Assembly (NCBI RefSeq): GCF_027257195.1
Contig: NZ_JAPDFS010000003.1
Coordinates: 112,077 to 175,269 of the forward strand
Origin: Halorubrum sp. F4
Lineage (GTDB): Archaea; Halobacteriota; Halobacteria; Halobacteriales; Haloferacaceae
Direction of reading: 5' to 3'
Length of the DNA: 63,193 bases
In this document: piece after piece, positions 16,939-25,328 of the stretch
Layout: the number at the start of each line of letters is the position of its first letter
Numbering within the stretch: position 1 is the stretch's first letter
Program-made: the position numbers and the translations under genes
Notes under the pieces: generated by a model
The model's input: the letters and a program-made list of their open reading frames with translations, nothing else
The model's database searches: none
What the model was told of the DNA's origin: nothing

Positions 16939-19128
16939 TCACGGTCCGCGTCGGCCGTCCCGCGCGAGGATCGCGACGCTCTCGACGACGACCTCCCCGT
17001 CGACCGGCTCGTCGGCGAACAGGTCCCGGTCGAACCGGTCCGGTACCTCGACGATCGCCGGCGCGTCCGCGAAGTTCACGACGACGAGCAGGCGGTCGTG
17101 GTCGGCGTCGACGGTGCCTTCCGTCCCACTCCCGCGCTCGCTGCCACGCCCACCCGTCCGCACGTACGCGGTGACTCGCTCTCCCTCACCCGACGCGACC
17201 TCGATCGCCTCGGATCCGGTCGCGAAGTCGACGTTCGGGGCACGGAGGGCCGGTTCGGCGTCCCGGAGCGCCGAGAGACGCCGGTGGAACTCGGTGAGCG
17301 CGTTGTCGCCGTCGTGCCAGCGGAACGGGCCGCGAGTCGTCTCGTTGCCCCGCTCCTGTCCCGCGTACACCATCGGCGCGCCGGGGAGCGTGAACGTCAC
17401 CGCGGCGGCCGCGCGCAGCGCGGCCCGGCCGTGCGTCGCCAGATATCGGTCCTCGTCGTGGTTCTCGACGTAGCGCAGCTGGGCGCTCGGATCGTCGAAC
17501 CCGAGCCGCGTCGTGTGCTCGAGCGCGTCCGCGATCGCGTCGGCCGGCTCCCTCCCCGCCCCGACCGCGTTCAACGCCCCGTACAGCGAGGTGTCGTAGT
17601 GGAGGTCGAACTCACCCTCGCCGTAGAAGGGGTCGTGCGGGAGCGTCTCGTCGAGCAACAGGAAGTCGTCGGGGACGCGGTCCGCGACCTCCTTCCAGAA
17701 CCCGTGGGAGACGCCCCAGGCCACGTCCGCGCGGAACCCGTCGACGACGGTCGCCCACTCGTCGACGACCGAGAGCATCCATGCCCGGACGGCGGGGTCG
17801 TCGTAGTTCAGGTTCGGGATCCGCCCCCAGTCGAAGTGGTACTCCGGGACCCCGCCCGCGGGGAGTTCGGCCCAGTCGATCCCCGTCACGTCGACCGCGG
17901 CGTCGGCTCGCCGGTAGCGGTCGGTGTATTCGGGCACGCCGGCCGAGTGGAGCTGGAACGCCGGGTGGTCCCGGGAGGTGTGGTTGATCACGAGATCGAA
18001 GACGACCCGGATCCCGGCGTCATGGCAGGCGGCGACCAGCGACTCGAACGCCGCCCGCGACCCGAGGTCGGCGGCCGTCTCGAAGTAGTCCGTGACGTGG
18101 TAGCCGTGCTCGGTCGGCGAGGCGAGCACGGGGGTCAACCAGAGCGCGTCGACTGCGAGGCTCTCGAGATACGGGATCCGCCGTTCGATCTCCCGGAACG
18201 TCGTCGGGAGCGTGTCGCCCGCGAACGACCGGACGTACACCTCGTACACCGTCGGCGACTCCGCCCACGTCGGCCGGGCGTGCGGGTTCGTCGCCGCGAG
18301 TTCCTCGTCCGCACCGGCCTCGACTCGAATCGTCGCCATCGCCCCGCGCCGCTCGGCGTGCGGGACGGCGTGGATCCGGAGCCCGTCGTCGACCCCGTCC
18401 AGGTCCCGGAGCGGGACGGCGAGCGTGTGCCCGTTCGAGCGAGCCTCGATCCGATCGACGGCCTCGGGGTCGGCGTCCCGGTCGTCGACGAGGAACGCCA
18501 CGTCGACGTCGGCGGGGTCCCTCTCCGAGTCCGGCGGGACGCCGACGTCGGCGGTCACGCTGAGGACCGGGGGCGCGTCACCGCTCCCGCCCTCCACCGA
18601 CCAGTCGAGCGAGAGCCGGGGACGACCCGGTCCCTCGACCTCGTGGGCGACGTGGCGTTCGGTACTCCGGTCGTCGTTGGCGACGAAACCGACGCCGTGA
18701 CGACCCGGCGGGAGGCGGGTCCGGTAGACCCACTCGTCGCCCTCGCGCGTCGGCCGATCGCGCGCGAGCAGTCGGTCGTTGTGCCGCCACAGAAGGGAGA
18801 CCCGATCGACCGCGTCGTCCTCGATCGGGAGGTCGCCCGCGGGCACGCGGATCTCGGTCTCGCGTCGCTCGTCCGGGAACGCCCGCACGCGTTGGCGGTG
18901 TGACCCGTCAGGAGCGTCCAGCCGGAGGACGTAGGTTCCCGGCACGTCCGGACGGAGGTGAACGACCGGGTCGTCCGGCCGGCTCGTCTCGCCGGGCTCG
19001 AGGACGTCGCCGTCGGCGGGCGCGTCCAGTAGCGTCCACTCGTATCGTCCCGACGGGTCCGGGTCCCGCGGGGCCAACTCGACCGACCGCCCGACGCTCG
19101 TCGCTCGCGGCGGTCCGGGCTCGTGCAT
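16939..19128 (-). CDS. GH13 alpha-amylase family glycoside hydrolase
   Basis: 729 residues, from MHEPGPPRATS. An N-terminal beta-sandwich region (about 250 residues with PKD/CBM-like features) precedes a GH13 barrel. Catalytic signatures are DLVINHTSRDHPAF (region I), GFRADVAW with the nucleophile Asp (region II), LLLDETL with the acid Glu (region III) and YVENHDEDR (region IV). This arrangement resembles cyclomaltodextrinase/neopullulanase-type enzymes. No Tat signal is visible, so it probably acts in the cytoplasm on imported maltodextrins. It is divergent from the glucoamylase across a shared control region. Confidence 0.88.
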   Translation of the reverse strand: MHEPGPPRATSVGRSVELAPRDPDPSGRYEWTLLDAPADGDVLEPGETSRPDDPVVHLRPDVPGTYVLRLDAPDGSHRQRVRAFPDERRETEIRVPAGDLPIEDDAVDRVSLLWRHNDRLLARDRPTREGDEWVYRTRLPPGRHGVGFVANDDRSTERHVAHEVEGPGRPRLSLDWSVEGGSGDAPPVLSVTADVGVPPDSERDPADVDVAFLVDDRDADPEAVDRIEARSNGHTLAVPLRDLDGVDDGLRIHAVPHAERRGAMATIRVEAGADEELAATNPHARPTWAESPTVYEVYVRSFAGDTLPTTFREIERRIPYLESLAVDALWLTPVLASPTEHGYHVTDYFETAADLGSRAAFESLVAACHDAGIRVVFDLVINHTSRDHPAFQLHSAGVPEYTDRYRRADAAVDVTGIDWAELPAGGVPEYHFDWGRIPNLNYDDPAVRAWMLSVVDEWATVVDGFRADVAWGVSHGFWKEVADRVPDDFLLLDETLPHDPFYGEGEFDLHYDTSLYGALNAVGAGREPADAIADALEHTTRLGFDDPSAQLRYVENHDEDRYLATHGRAALRAAAAVTFTLPGAPMVYAGQERGNETTRGPFRWHDGDNALTEFHRRLSALRDAEPALRAPNVDFATGSEAIEVASGEGERVTAYVRTGGRGSERGSGTEGTVDADHDRLLVVVNFADAPAIVEVPDRFDRDLFADEPVDGEVVVESVAILARDGRRGP

Positions 19129-19179
19129 ATCCCCATCCGGGACCGGACCCGCATGAGCGTTTCCACAATGAAAAATCGT

Positions 19180-19207
19180 GAATGAATAGTTCACCAAAGA
19201 TTCATTC
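19180..19207. promoter_or_regulatory. Candidate operator between amylase and glucoamylase
   Basis: GAATGAAT at 19180-19187 and ATTCATTC at 19200-19207 form a perfect 8+8 inverted repeat with a 12-base spacer; the arm centres are 20 bases apart, about two helical turns. It lies in the 103-base divergent region between the two starch enzymes. A TrmB-family regulator is encoded next door, so it is the natural candidate, although the arms do not match the published Halobacterium TrmB consensus. Confidence 0.6.
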
Positions 19208-19231
19208 CCGGCGGGCACGTCCTCGCGACCA

Positions 19232-21367
19232 ATGCAACTTCGCGACGCGCTCGACGACTACAAGCGAAACGCGGGCCACGACCGGCTCTTCGCGGGCGAG
19301 CGACGCACCGTGGCGGGTCGGTTCACGGGCGGCGACGGGCGGCTCCTCCACGTCGCCCCCGACGGTGGACTTCGAGACTTCGGCTATCCGCTTACCGGCA
19401 CCAGCGGACTCTCTCGCTCACGGTTCGGACTGGCCGTCGACGGCGACGTGACCTGGTTCGATCCGTCCCGCTCCCGACAGCGCTACGTCGACGACACGCC
19501 GCTCGTCGAGACGGTCCACGAGACCGACCGGACGACCGTGCGCCGGTACGACCTCGCGATCGGCGCCGCCCACCTCACTCGCGCGACCGTCGAGCCCGAT
19601 CCGGACGCCGACCGCGACGCGGACGACTTCACGTTCGTCGCGTACGCGGCCTTCGCGCCCGACGGGCGCGACGAACGCGTCGGACAGCTCCGCTACGACG
19701 ACGCGGTCGAGGTGTACCACGCCGACGAACACGATTTCTTCGCGAGCGCGACCGGCCTCAGCGACCTGCGCGGGCAGCTTCCGCCCACGTTCCCCGAGGT
19801 GCTCGACGACGCGCCGATGGACCTCCCGCGCGACCGCGACGCCGCCCGCTACGACGAGGAGCGGCTCTCCGGCGAGGTCGTCGTCGAAGCCCCCTTCGAG
19901 AACGCCACGGCGACGCTCGGAACCCTCCTCACGGACCGCTCGGAGGCGACCCGCGAGGAGGCCCGGAGCCGCCTCTCGGAGCTGTTCGCGGAACTCGACT
20001 CCGCGGAGGCGCTGGCGGACGCCGCCGCCGGGACGACCCCGACGGTTCCCGCGTCGGTTCCCGAGCGGGAGTCGGTCGTCGCGGACCTGCGGGTGCTGTC
20101 GTTGTTGTCGGCGGAGACCGGCCTGCGGATCGCCGGGCCGGACTTCGACCCGCACTACCAGCACTCGGGCGGCTACGGCTACACCTGGTTCCGCGACGAC
20201 GCCGAGATCTCGACGTTCCTCCTCGAGTCGGACGATCGGCTCGACCTCGGGCTCGCCGACTGGCACGCCCGATCCGCGCGGATGTACGTCGAGACCCAGC
20301 GTCCAGACGGGTCCTGGCCACATCGGGTCTGGCCGCGGAACGGCGCGCTCGCCCCCGGATGGGCGAACGCGCGCATCGAGGACGGCCCCGACGTGGACTA
20401 CCAGGCCGACCAGACCGGCAGCGTGATCGCGTTCCTCGCTCGGGCACGGGGACGCGGCGTCGACGTCGACGGGCTCGGTTCGACCCTGGTCGACGCGCTC
20501 GCGAGCCTCGATTCGACCCTCGCGGAGGACGGCCGCCCCGTCGTCTGTCAGAACGCCTGGGAGGACTCCGTCGGCCGGTTCACGCACACCGCCGCGACGT
20601 TCCTCGAGGCGTACAGCGCGCTCGCGCGTCACGGCGAGGGGCTCGCCGACGACGGTGACGACGATCGCCCGGACGACGACGATTTCGGCGCCGATCCCGC
20701 CGATCACGCCCGCGAGCGGGCCCGGGAGGTGTACGACGCGCTCGACGACCTCTGGGTTCCGGACCGGGGCTGTTACGCGCTCCGCGAGACGGTTCACGGC
20801 GACGTCGACGACCGGCTCGACTCCGCGACGCTCGCGCTCGCGAGCGCACATCGCGCGTACGACGTGCTCGGGGACGCCGAGAACGATCCGTCGGCCGGAG
20901 GCGGCTCGACCGCGGGCGGCGCGGTCGACGACGAGCGGCTCGACCGTCTGGTCTCACACGTCGAGTGCGTCGTCGACGGGCTGGCTCGCGAGACGGACGA
21001 CGTGTCCGGGCTGTTCCGCTACGAGGGCGACGGCTGGCGGCGCGCCGACCAGCCGGGCGAGAAGGTGTGGACGGTCTCGACCGCGTGGGGTGCGCACGCC
21101 TGCGCGGAGACGGCCGCCCTGCTCGCCGCCCGCGAGGACCCGCGGGCGGAGCGGTTCGCCCAGCGCGCCCGCGACCTGCTCGGGCTCGTCTCGCCGGACG
21201 GGTCGCTGTGTGAGTCGACCGGATACCTCCCCGAACAGTTCTTCGACGACGGAACCCCCGACAGCGCCACGCCGCTGGGGTGGCCCCACGCCATCAGGCT
21301 GGCGACGATCGGAGCGCTCGACGCGCACGGCCTGTTGACGGCCGAACCCGTGCCCGCCGACGACTGA
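19232..21367 (+). CDS. GH15 glucan 1,4-alpha-glucosidase (glucoamylase)
   Basis: Releases glucose from the non-reducing ends of alpha-1,4-glucans. The 711-residue protein has an N-terminal beta-rich domain (MQLRDALDDYKRNAGHDRLFAGERRTVAG...) and an (alpha/alpha)6 barrel carrying HSGGYGYTWFRDDAEIS, the substrate-binding RD motif, QTGSVIAFLARA, the catalytic-region QNAWEDSVGRFTHTAATF, and a C-terminal ESTGYLPEQFFDDG. An acidic Asp-rich insert near residues 470-490 and a Gly/Ser insert near 550 look lineage-specific. It is divergent from the GH13 gene and likely co-regulated through the 19180-19207 repeat. Confidence 0.9.
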   Translation: MQLRDALDDYKRNAGHDRLFAGERRTVAGRFTGGDGRLLHVAPDGGLRDFGYPLTGTSGLSRSRFGLAVDGDVTWFDPSRSRQRYVDDTPLVETVHETDRTTVRRYDLAIGAAHLTRATVEPDPDADRDADDFTFVAYAAFAPDGRDERVGQLRYDDAVEVYHADEHDFFASATGLSDLRGQLPPTFPEVLDDAPMDLPRDRDAARYDEERLSGEVVVEAPFENATATLGTLLTDRSEATREEARSRLSELFAELDSAEALADAAAGTTPTVPASVPERESVVADLRVLSLLSAETGLRIAGPDFDPHYQHSGGYGYTWFRDDAEISTFLLESDDRLDLGLADWHARSARMYVETQRPDGSWPHRVWPRNGALAPGWANARIEDGPDVDYQADQTGSVIAFLARARGRGVDVDGLGSTLVDALASLDSTLAEDGRPVVCQNAWEDSVGRFTHTAATFLEAYSALARHGEGLADDGDDDRPDDDDFGADPADHARERAREVYDALDDLWVPDRGCYALRETVHGDVDDRLDSATLALASAHRAYDVLGDAENDPSAGGGSTAGGAVDDERLDRLVSHVECVVDGLARETDDVSGLFRYEGDGWRRADQPGEKVWTVSTAWGAHACAETAALLAAREDPRAERFAQRARDLLGLVSPDGSLCESTGYLPEQFFDDGTPDSATPLGWPHAIRLATIGALDAHGLLTAEPVPADD

Positions 21368-21376
21368 GGAGCCGAC

Positions 21377-22531
21377 TCAGTACTCCGCCAGCCCGGCCTC
21401 GATCCGGTCGAACCCCTCCTCGATCCGCTCGGTGGAGTTCGCGAACGAGAGTCGGAGGCGGCCGGGCGTCGAGTCGCCGAATCCGTCGCCGGGCGCGAGC
21501 ACGACGCCGTGTTCCTTCAGCAGGTGTTTCGCGACGTCGATCGCGGGCTCGTCGAGGCCGGGGTCGAGGTAGGCGTAGAACGCGCCCTCCGGTCGGGGAC
21601 ACGAGAGCCCGTCGATCCCCGCGACGCGGTCGACCACGAGGTCCCGGCGCTCCCGAAAGGCGTCGTACATCTCCTCGTAGGGTTCCTGCGGGCCGGTGAG
21701 CGCGGCGATCGCCGCGTGCTGGGCGACGCTCGACGCGCAGGCGGTCGTCGACTCGTGGACCCGCACCACGTCGTCGATCACGTGGTCGTCGCCCGCGAGC
21801 CAGCCGAGCCGCCAGCCGGTCATGGCGTACCGCTTCGAGCAGGAACCGACCGTCAACACGTGGTCCGGGTGGCCCGTGTAGGCGGCGATCCCCTCGGCGG
21901 GGCCGTCGTAGGTGAGCCCGAGGTACACCTCGTCGGCGATCACGTAGGCGTCGTGGTCGGCGGCCGCCTCGACGACCGCCCGGCACTCCTCGGGGTCGAA
22001 GACGCGGCCGGTCGGGTTCGAGGGCGTCGTGAGCACGACCGCGGCGGTGTCGTCGCTCATCGCATCGACCACGCGGTCCGCGTCGAGGTCGAACCCCGTC
22101 TCCGCCGGCATGGAAACCTCCCGGAAGGTCCCGTCCGCGAGCCGCGCCTGCGTCGCGTAGTTGGGCCAGGTCGGGCCGGGGACGAGCAGCTCCTCGCCCG
22201 GCGAGACGGTGGCGAGCGTGGCCAGGTGGAGCGCCTCCATCCCGCCGACCGTGACGACGATCTCGTCCGGGTCGTGTTCGACGCCGTAGTCGCGCGAGAG
22301 CGTGTCGCTGATCGCGCGGCGGCACTCCCGTAGCCCGGCGTTGGAGGTGTAGTGGGTCGCGCCGCCGCGGGCGGCCTCGGCGGCCGCGTCGATCACGTGT
22401 TCGGGCGTGTCGAAGTCGGGCTCGCCGACCTCGAGCCGGACGAGGTCGCCGCCCTGTTCCTGTGCGAGGTCGTACATCACGCGGATGCTCGATCGGTCCG
22501 CGTCCCGGACGCGGTCGGTCGGCGTGGGCAT
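21377..22531 (-). CDS. Class I/II PLP-dependent aminotransferase
   Basis: 384 residues of fold-type I aminotransferase, of the aspartate aminotransferase group: LEVGEPDFDTPEHV near residue 33, GGMEALHLATLA, TPSNPTGRVFDPEE, the YVIADEVYLGL with cofactor-binding Asp and Tyr, and the Schiff-base Lys in GSCSKRYAMTGWRLGWLAG. The C-terminal RLSFANSTERIEEGFDRI carries the substrate-carboxylate Arg. Exact amino-acid specificity is not evident. It converges with the glucoamylase gene, only 9 bases apart. Confidence 0.9.
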   Translation of the reverse strand: MPTPTDRVRDADRSSIRVMYDLAQEQGGDLVRLEVGEPDFDTPEHVIDAAAEAARGGATHYTSNAGLRECRRAISDTLSRDYGVEHDPDEIVVTVGGMEALHLATLATVSPGEELLVPGPTWPNYATQARLADGTFREVSMPAETGFDLDADRVVDAMSDDTAAVVLTTPSNPTGRVFDPEECRAVVEAAADHDAYVIADEVYLGLTYDGPAEGIAAYTGHPDHVLTVGSCSKRYAMTGWRLGWLAGDDHVIDDVVRVHESTTACASSVAQHAAIAALTGPQEPYEEMYDAFRERRDLVVDRVAGIDGLSCPRPEGAFYAYLDPGLDEPAIDVAKHLLKEHGVVLAPGDGFGDSTPGRLRLSFANSTERIEEGFDRIEAGLAEY

Positions 22532-22624
22532 ACCGTCCCCACGGCGATCGGTCCCAAAAGGGGTCGGGTCGCGGAAATCGTGGAGAGGTCGGCGGTCACG
22601 GAACCTCCGTTCGAGCGAACCTCG

Positions 22625-23356
22625 TCAAACCATGTCGCCGCGGACCGACGCGGTCTCCTGGTCGACGCGCTCGGCCTCGAGCGCGTCCGCGACCGCCCCG
22701 GCGACGTCGTCGTCGACGCCGAGCGACGAGAGTGCGGCGGGCAGCGTCGGCATCGCGAACGACGCCTCCCGAAGCCGTTCGAGGGCCTCGTCGTCCCGCC
22801 GCCCCTCGGCCCACAGACAGACGCCGCGGGGATCGAGGACCTCCCCGTACGCCTCGCGGGCGAGTGCACCCTTCAGCCGCTGTGTCACGTTGTCGCCGAA
22901 GCTCGCGTTACACACCTCGAGGTGGATCGGGGCGTCACGGGCGTCGGTTCCGGTGGTGTCGACGTCGTTGCGGGTGGTGTCGACGTCGTTTCCGGCGGAC
23001 GAATCCGTGTCAGTCACGGCGGTCGGGGCGACCAGTTCGGCCGCGAGACACTTCTCGGGGGCGGCGTATCCGTTGTCGCTGACGCGCACGCGGTCGGGAT
23101 TCGTCTCCGCCCACGACGCGCGAACCGTCGTTCCGACCCCCTTGACGCCGTACTCCGCCTCGAAGGCTGCCGCCGCGTCCGCGTCGCTCTCCATCAGGAC
23201 GTCCTTCGTGAGGTAGACGTCGAGCCGGTCTATCGGGTCGAGCCCGAGCGCCACGTCGCCGAACGCCCACACCTCCCGGACGGGCACGGGCATCGGCTCG
23301 TCCTCGACGCGGTCGACGATCGCCTCCAACCGGTCGACGGCCCGGTCCAGTTCCAT
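22625..23356 (-). CDS. Conserved haloarchaeal protein (possibly DUF7095-like)
   Basis: 243 residues from MELDRAVDRLEAIVDRVEDEP. The segment VPVREVWAFGDVALGLDPIDRLDVYLTKDVLM at residues 24-55 looks like a nucleotide-fold domain with a conserved G-D pattern, and the C-terminus holds a helix-hairpin-like region (LPAALSSLGVDDDVAGAVADAL). An internal 21-base tandem duplication gives a repeated NDVDTT. No enzymatic motif is certain. The start at 23356 was chosen over 23413 because the first 19 residues are Arg-rich. Confidence 0.7.
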   Translation of the reverse strand: MELDRAVDRLEAIVDRVEDEPMPVPVREVWAFGDVALGLDPIDRLDVYLTKDVLMESDADAAAAFEAEYGVKGVGTTVRASWAETNPDRVRVSDNGYAAPEKCLAAELVAPTAVTDTDSSAGNDVDTTRNDVDTTGTDARDAPIHLEVCNASFGDNVTQRLKGALAREAYGEVLDPRGVCLWAEGRRDDEALERLREASFAMPTLPAALSSLGVDDDVAGAVADALEAERVDQETASVRGDMV

Positions 23357-23457
23357 CGGGTCGCGATACGGGCGGCGGGCCCATACGGGTTGCGCTCGGC
23401 GGCTCCCTCGCACCGTCGTCGACCCGGACGGGACCGTCGCGATCGCGCCGAGGGGAA

Positions 23458-25212
23458 CTACGCGAGGAACTCGCGAAGCTCGTCGAGCGAGTACGCGTTG
23501 AGCACGTCCGTGGCCTCCGCCCAGCCGCGGCGGGCGGTGTGAACGCCGTAGCGGGCGTTGTCCAGCTCGCGGGGCGAGTGCGCGTCCGTGTTCACCGCGA
23601 TCGTCGCGCCCGCGTCGACCGCGGCGCGGACCGCGCTCCCGTCGGCGTCGAGGCGGGCGGGGTTCGCGTTCACCTCGATCGCGACGCCCTCGCGTGCGGC
23701 CGCCGCCGCGACCGCCTCCATGTCCGGCTCGAGTCCCCGTCGCTCGTTGATGAGTCGGCCGGTCGGATGGCCCAGAACGTCGACCTCGGGGTGTTCGACC
23801 GCACGCACGAGCCGCTCGGTGGCCGCGTCGGCGTCCGCGTCGAGCGCCGAGTGCGGCGAGGCGACAACGAGGTCGAGATCGGCGAGCGTCGCGTCGTCGG
23901 TGGTGATCCCCCCGTCGGCGTCGACGTTCGCCTCGATCCCGTGGAGCACCTCGATCCCGGCGTCGACCGCGTCGGCCGCCTCGGCGACCGCCGCCGCCTG
24001 CTCGGCGATCTCGTCCCCGTCGAGTCCGACGTTCCCGAACACGCCCGGCCCGGCGGCGTGGTCGGTGACGGCGTGGTACTCGTACCCGCGGTCGTCGGCC
24101 GCCTCGATCATCTCCGTGATCGTGAACCCGCCGTCGGACCAGTCAGTGTGGGTGTGGAGGTCGCCGCGCAGGTCGTCGACCTCGACGAGGTCGGGGAGGT
24201 CGCCGGCGGCCGCGGCCGCGACCTCGCCGGCGTCCTCGCGGAGCTCCGGCGGGACGAACGCCATGTCGAGCGCGGCGTAGACTCCCTCCTCGGTCTCGCC
24301 GGCGACGCGGACGCCGACGCGTCGGCCCGCGTCCGGATCCCTCACGTCGCTCACGTCGAACAGGCCGTACTCGTTGAGCTTGAGGTCGCGGTCGATCGCG
24401 CGGTTGCGGACCGCGACGTTGTGCGCCTTCGAGCCGGTGAAGTACTGGAGGGCCGCGCCGAACTCGGCGTCGTCGACGACGCGCAGGTCGACGCGGGTCC
24501 CGTCCGCGCGGACGCTCGCCTTCCCCGTGCCGGCCTCGATCGTCCCGTCCGCGACCGGCCACTCGGTGAATGCGTCGACGATCGGCTCGCGTTCGTCGCT
24601 CGCGACGAGGAGGTCGACGTCGCCGATCGTGTCCCTCCACCGCCGTATCGACCCGCACACCTCGACCCGGGAGACGCCGTCGATCGCCGCGAGGTACGCG
24701 AGGGCGTCGTCGGCGACCGGCCGGGCGTCGCCGAGCCGCGTCCGTTCCCGCGACTCGCGCGCGAACGGGACGTTCTCGAGGATCGACTCCTCCGTCCTCG
24801 CGCCGAACCCTTTCACCTCGCGGATCTCCCCCGCCTCGGCGGCGGCCTCCATCTCGTCGAGCGTCGTGATCTCGAGCGCCTCGTAGAGGGTTCCGACGGT
24901 CTTCGGACCGACGCCCTCGATCGCCGTCAGCGCCGCCATGTCGACGGGGATCTCCTCTCGAAGCGCCTCCAACTCCGCGATCTCGCCCGTCTCGAGGTAC
25001 TCGACGACCTTCGCGGCGATGGCGTCGCCGACGCGGTCGATCTCGGCGACCGCGTCCTCGCCGTCGGCCGCGAGGTCCTCGATCGGCGTCGGGTACTCGC
25101 GGACGTTCTCGGCGGCGCGGCGGTACGCCGAGGGTTTGTACTCCACGCCCGTCGCCTCGAGTCGGTCCGCGAACTCCTCGAGGAGCGACGCGACCTCGTC
25201 GTTCCGGCTCAT
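23458..25212 (-). CDS. polX: DNA polymerase X with C-terminal PHP domain
   Basis: Family X DNA polymerase of gap-filling repair, 584 residues. The N-terminus has an 8-kDa-like domain and helix-hairpin-helix motifs (ALTAIEGVGPKTVGTLYEAL). The polymerase core shows EVCGSIRRWRDTIGDVDLLV with the two catalytic Asp residues and TRVDLRVVD with the third, plus FTGSKAHNVAVRNRA. The C-terminal PHP phosphoesterase has DLHTHTDWSDG, AVTDHA, HGIEANVD, ASPHSAL, GHPTGRL and NTDAHS, all predicted metal ligands. This architecture is normal in archaea and Bacillus. Confidence 0.93.
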   Translation of the reverse strand: MSRNDEVASLLEEFADRLEATGVEYKPSAYRRAAENVREYPTPIEDLAADGEDAVAEIDRVGDAIAAKVVEYLETGEIAELEALREEIPVDMAALTAIEGVGPKTVGTLYEALEITTLDEMEAAAEAGEIREVKGFGARTEESILENVPFARESRERTRLGDARPVADDALAYLAAIDGVSRVEVCGSIRRWRDTIGDVDLLVASDEREPIVDAFTEWPVADGTIEAGTGKASVRADGTRVDLRVVDDAEFGAALQYFTGSKAHNVAVRNRAIDRDLKLNEYGLFDVSDVRDPDAGRRVGVRVAGETEEGVYAALDMAFVPPELREDAGEVAAAAAGDLPDLVEVDDLRGDLHTHTDWSDGGFTITEMIEAADDRGYEYHAVTDHAAGPGVFGNVGLDGDEIAEQAAAVAEAADAVDAGIEVLHGIEANVDADGGITTDDATLADLDLVVASPHSALDADADAATERLVRAVEHPEVDVLGHPTGRLINERRGLEPDMEAVAAAAAREGVAIEVNANPARLDADGSAVRAAVDAGATIAVNTDAHSPRELDNARYGVHTARRGWAEATDVLNAYSLDELREFLA

Positions 25213-25328
25213 TCAGGGGATCGTTCGGCCGGACCGGTCTTATATTGTCGCCCGACGACCGGGAGCCGCCGCTGGCGAGGTAGCGTGCGAAAAAAAAAAC
25301 GAAACGGAGATCGGGAACCGCGACGCCG

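Noticed and set aside
16909..18903. 664-residue ORF antisense to the GH13 amylase
   Set aside because: High GC keeps antisense frames open; its Arg/Val-rich product is a shadow, while the opposite strand has all four GH13 catalytic regions.
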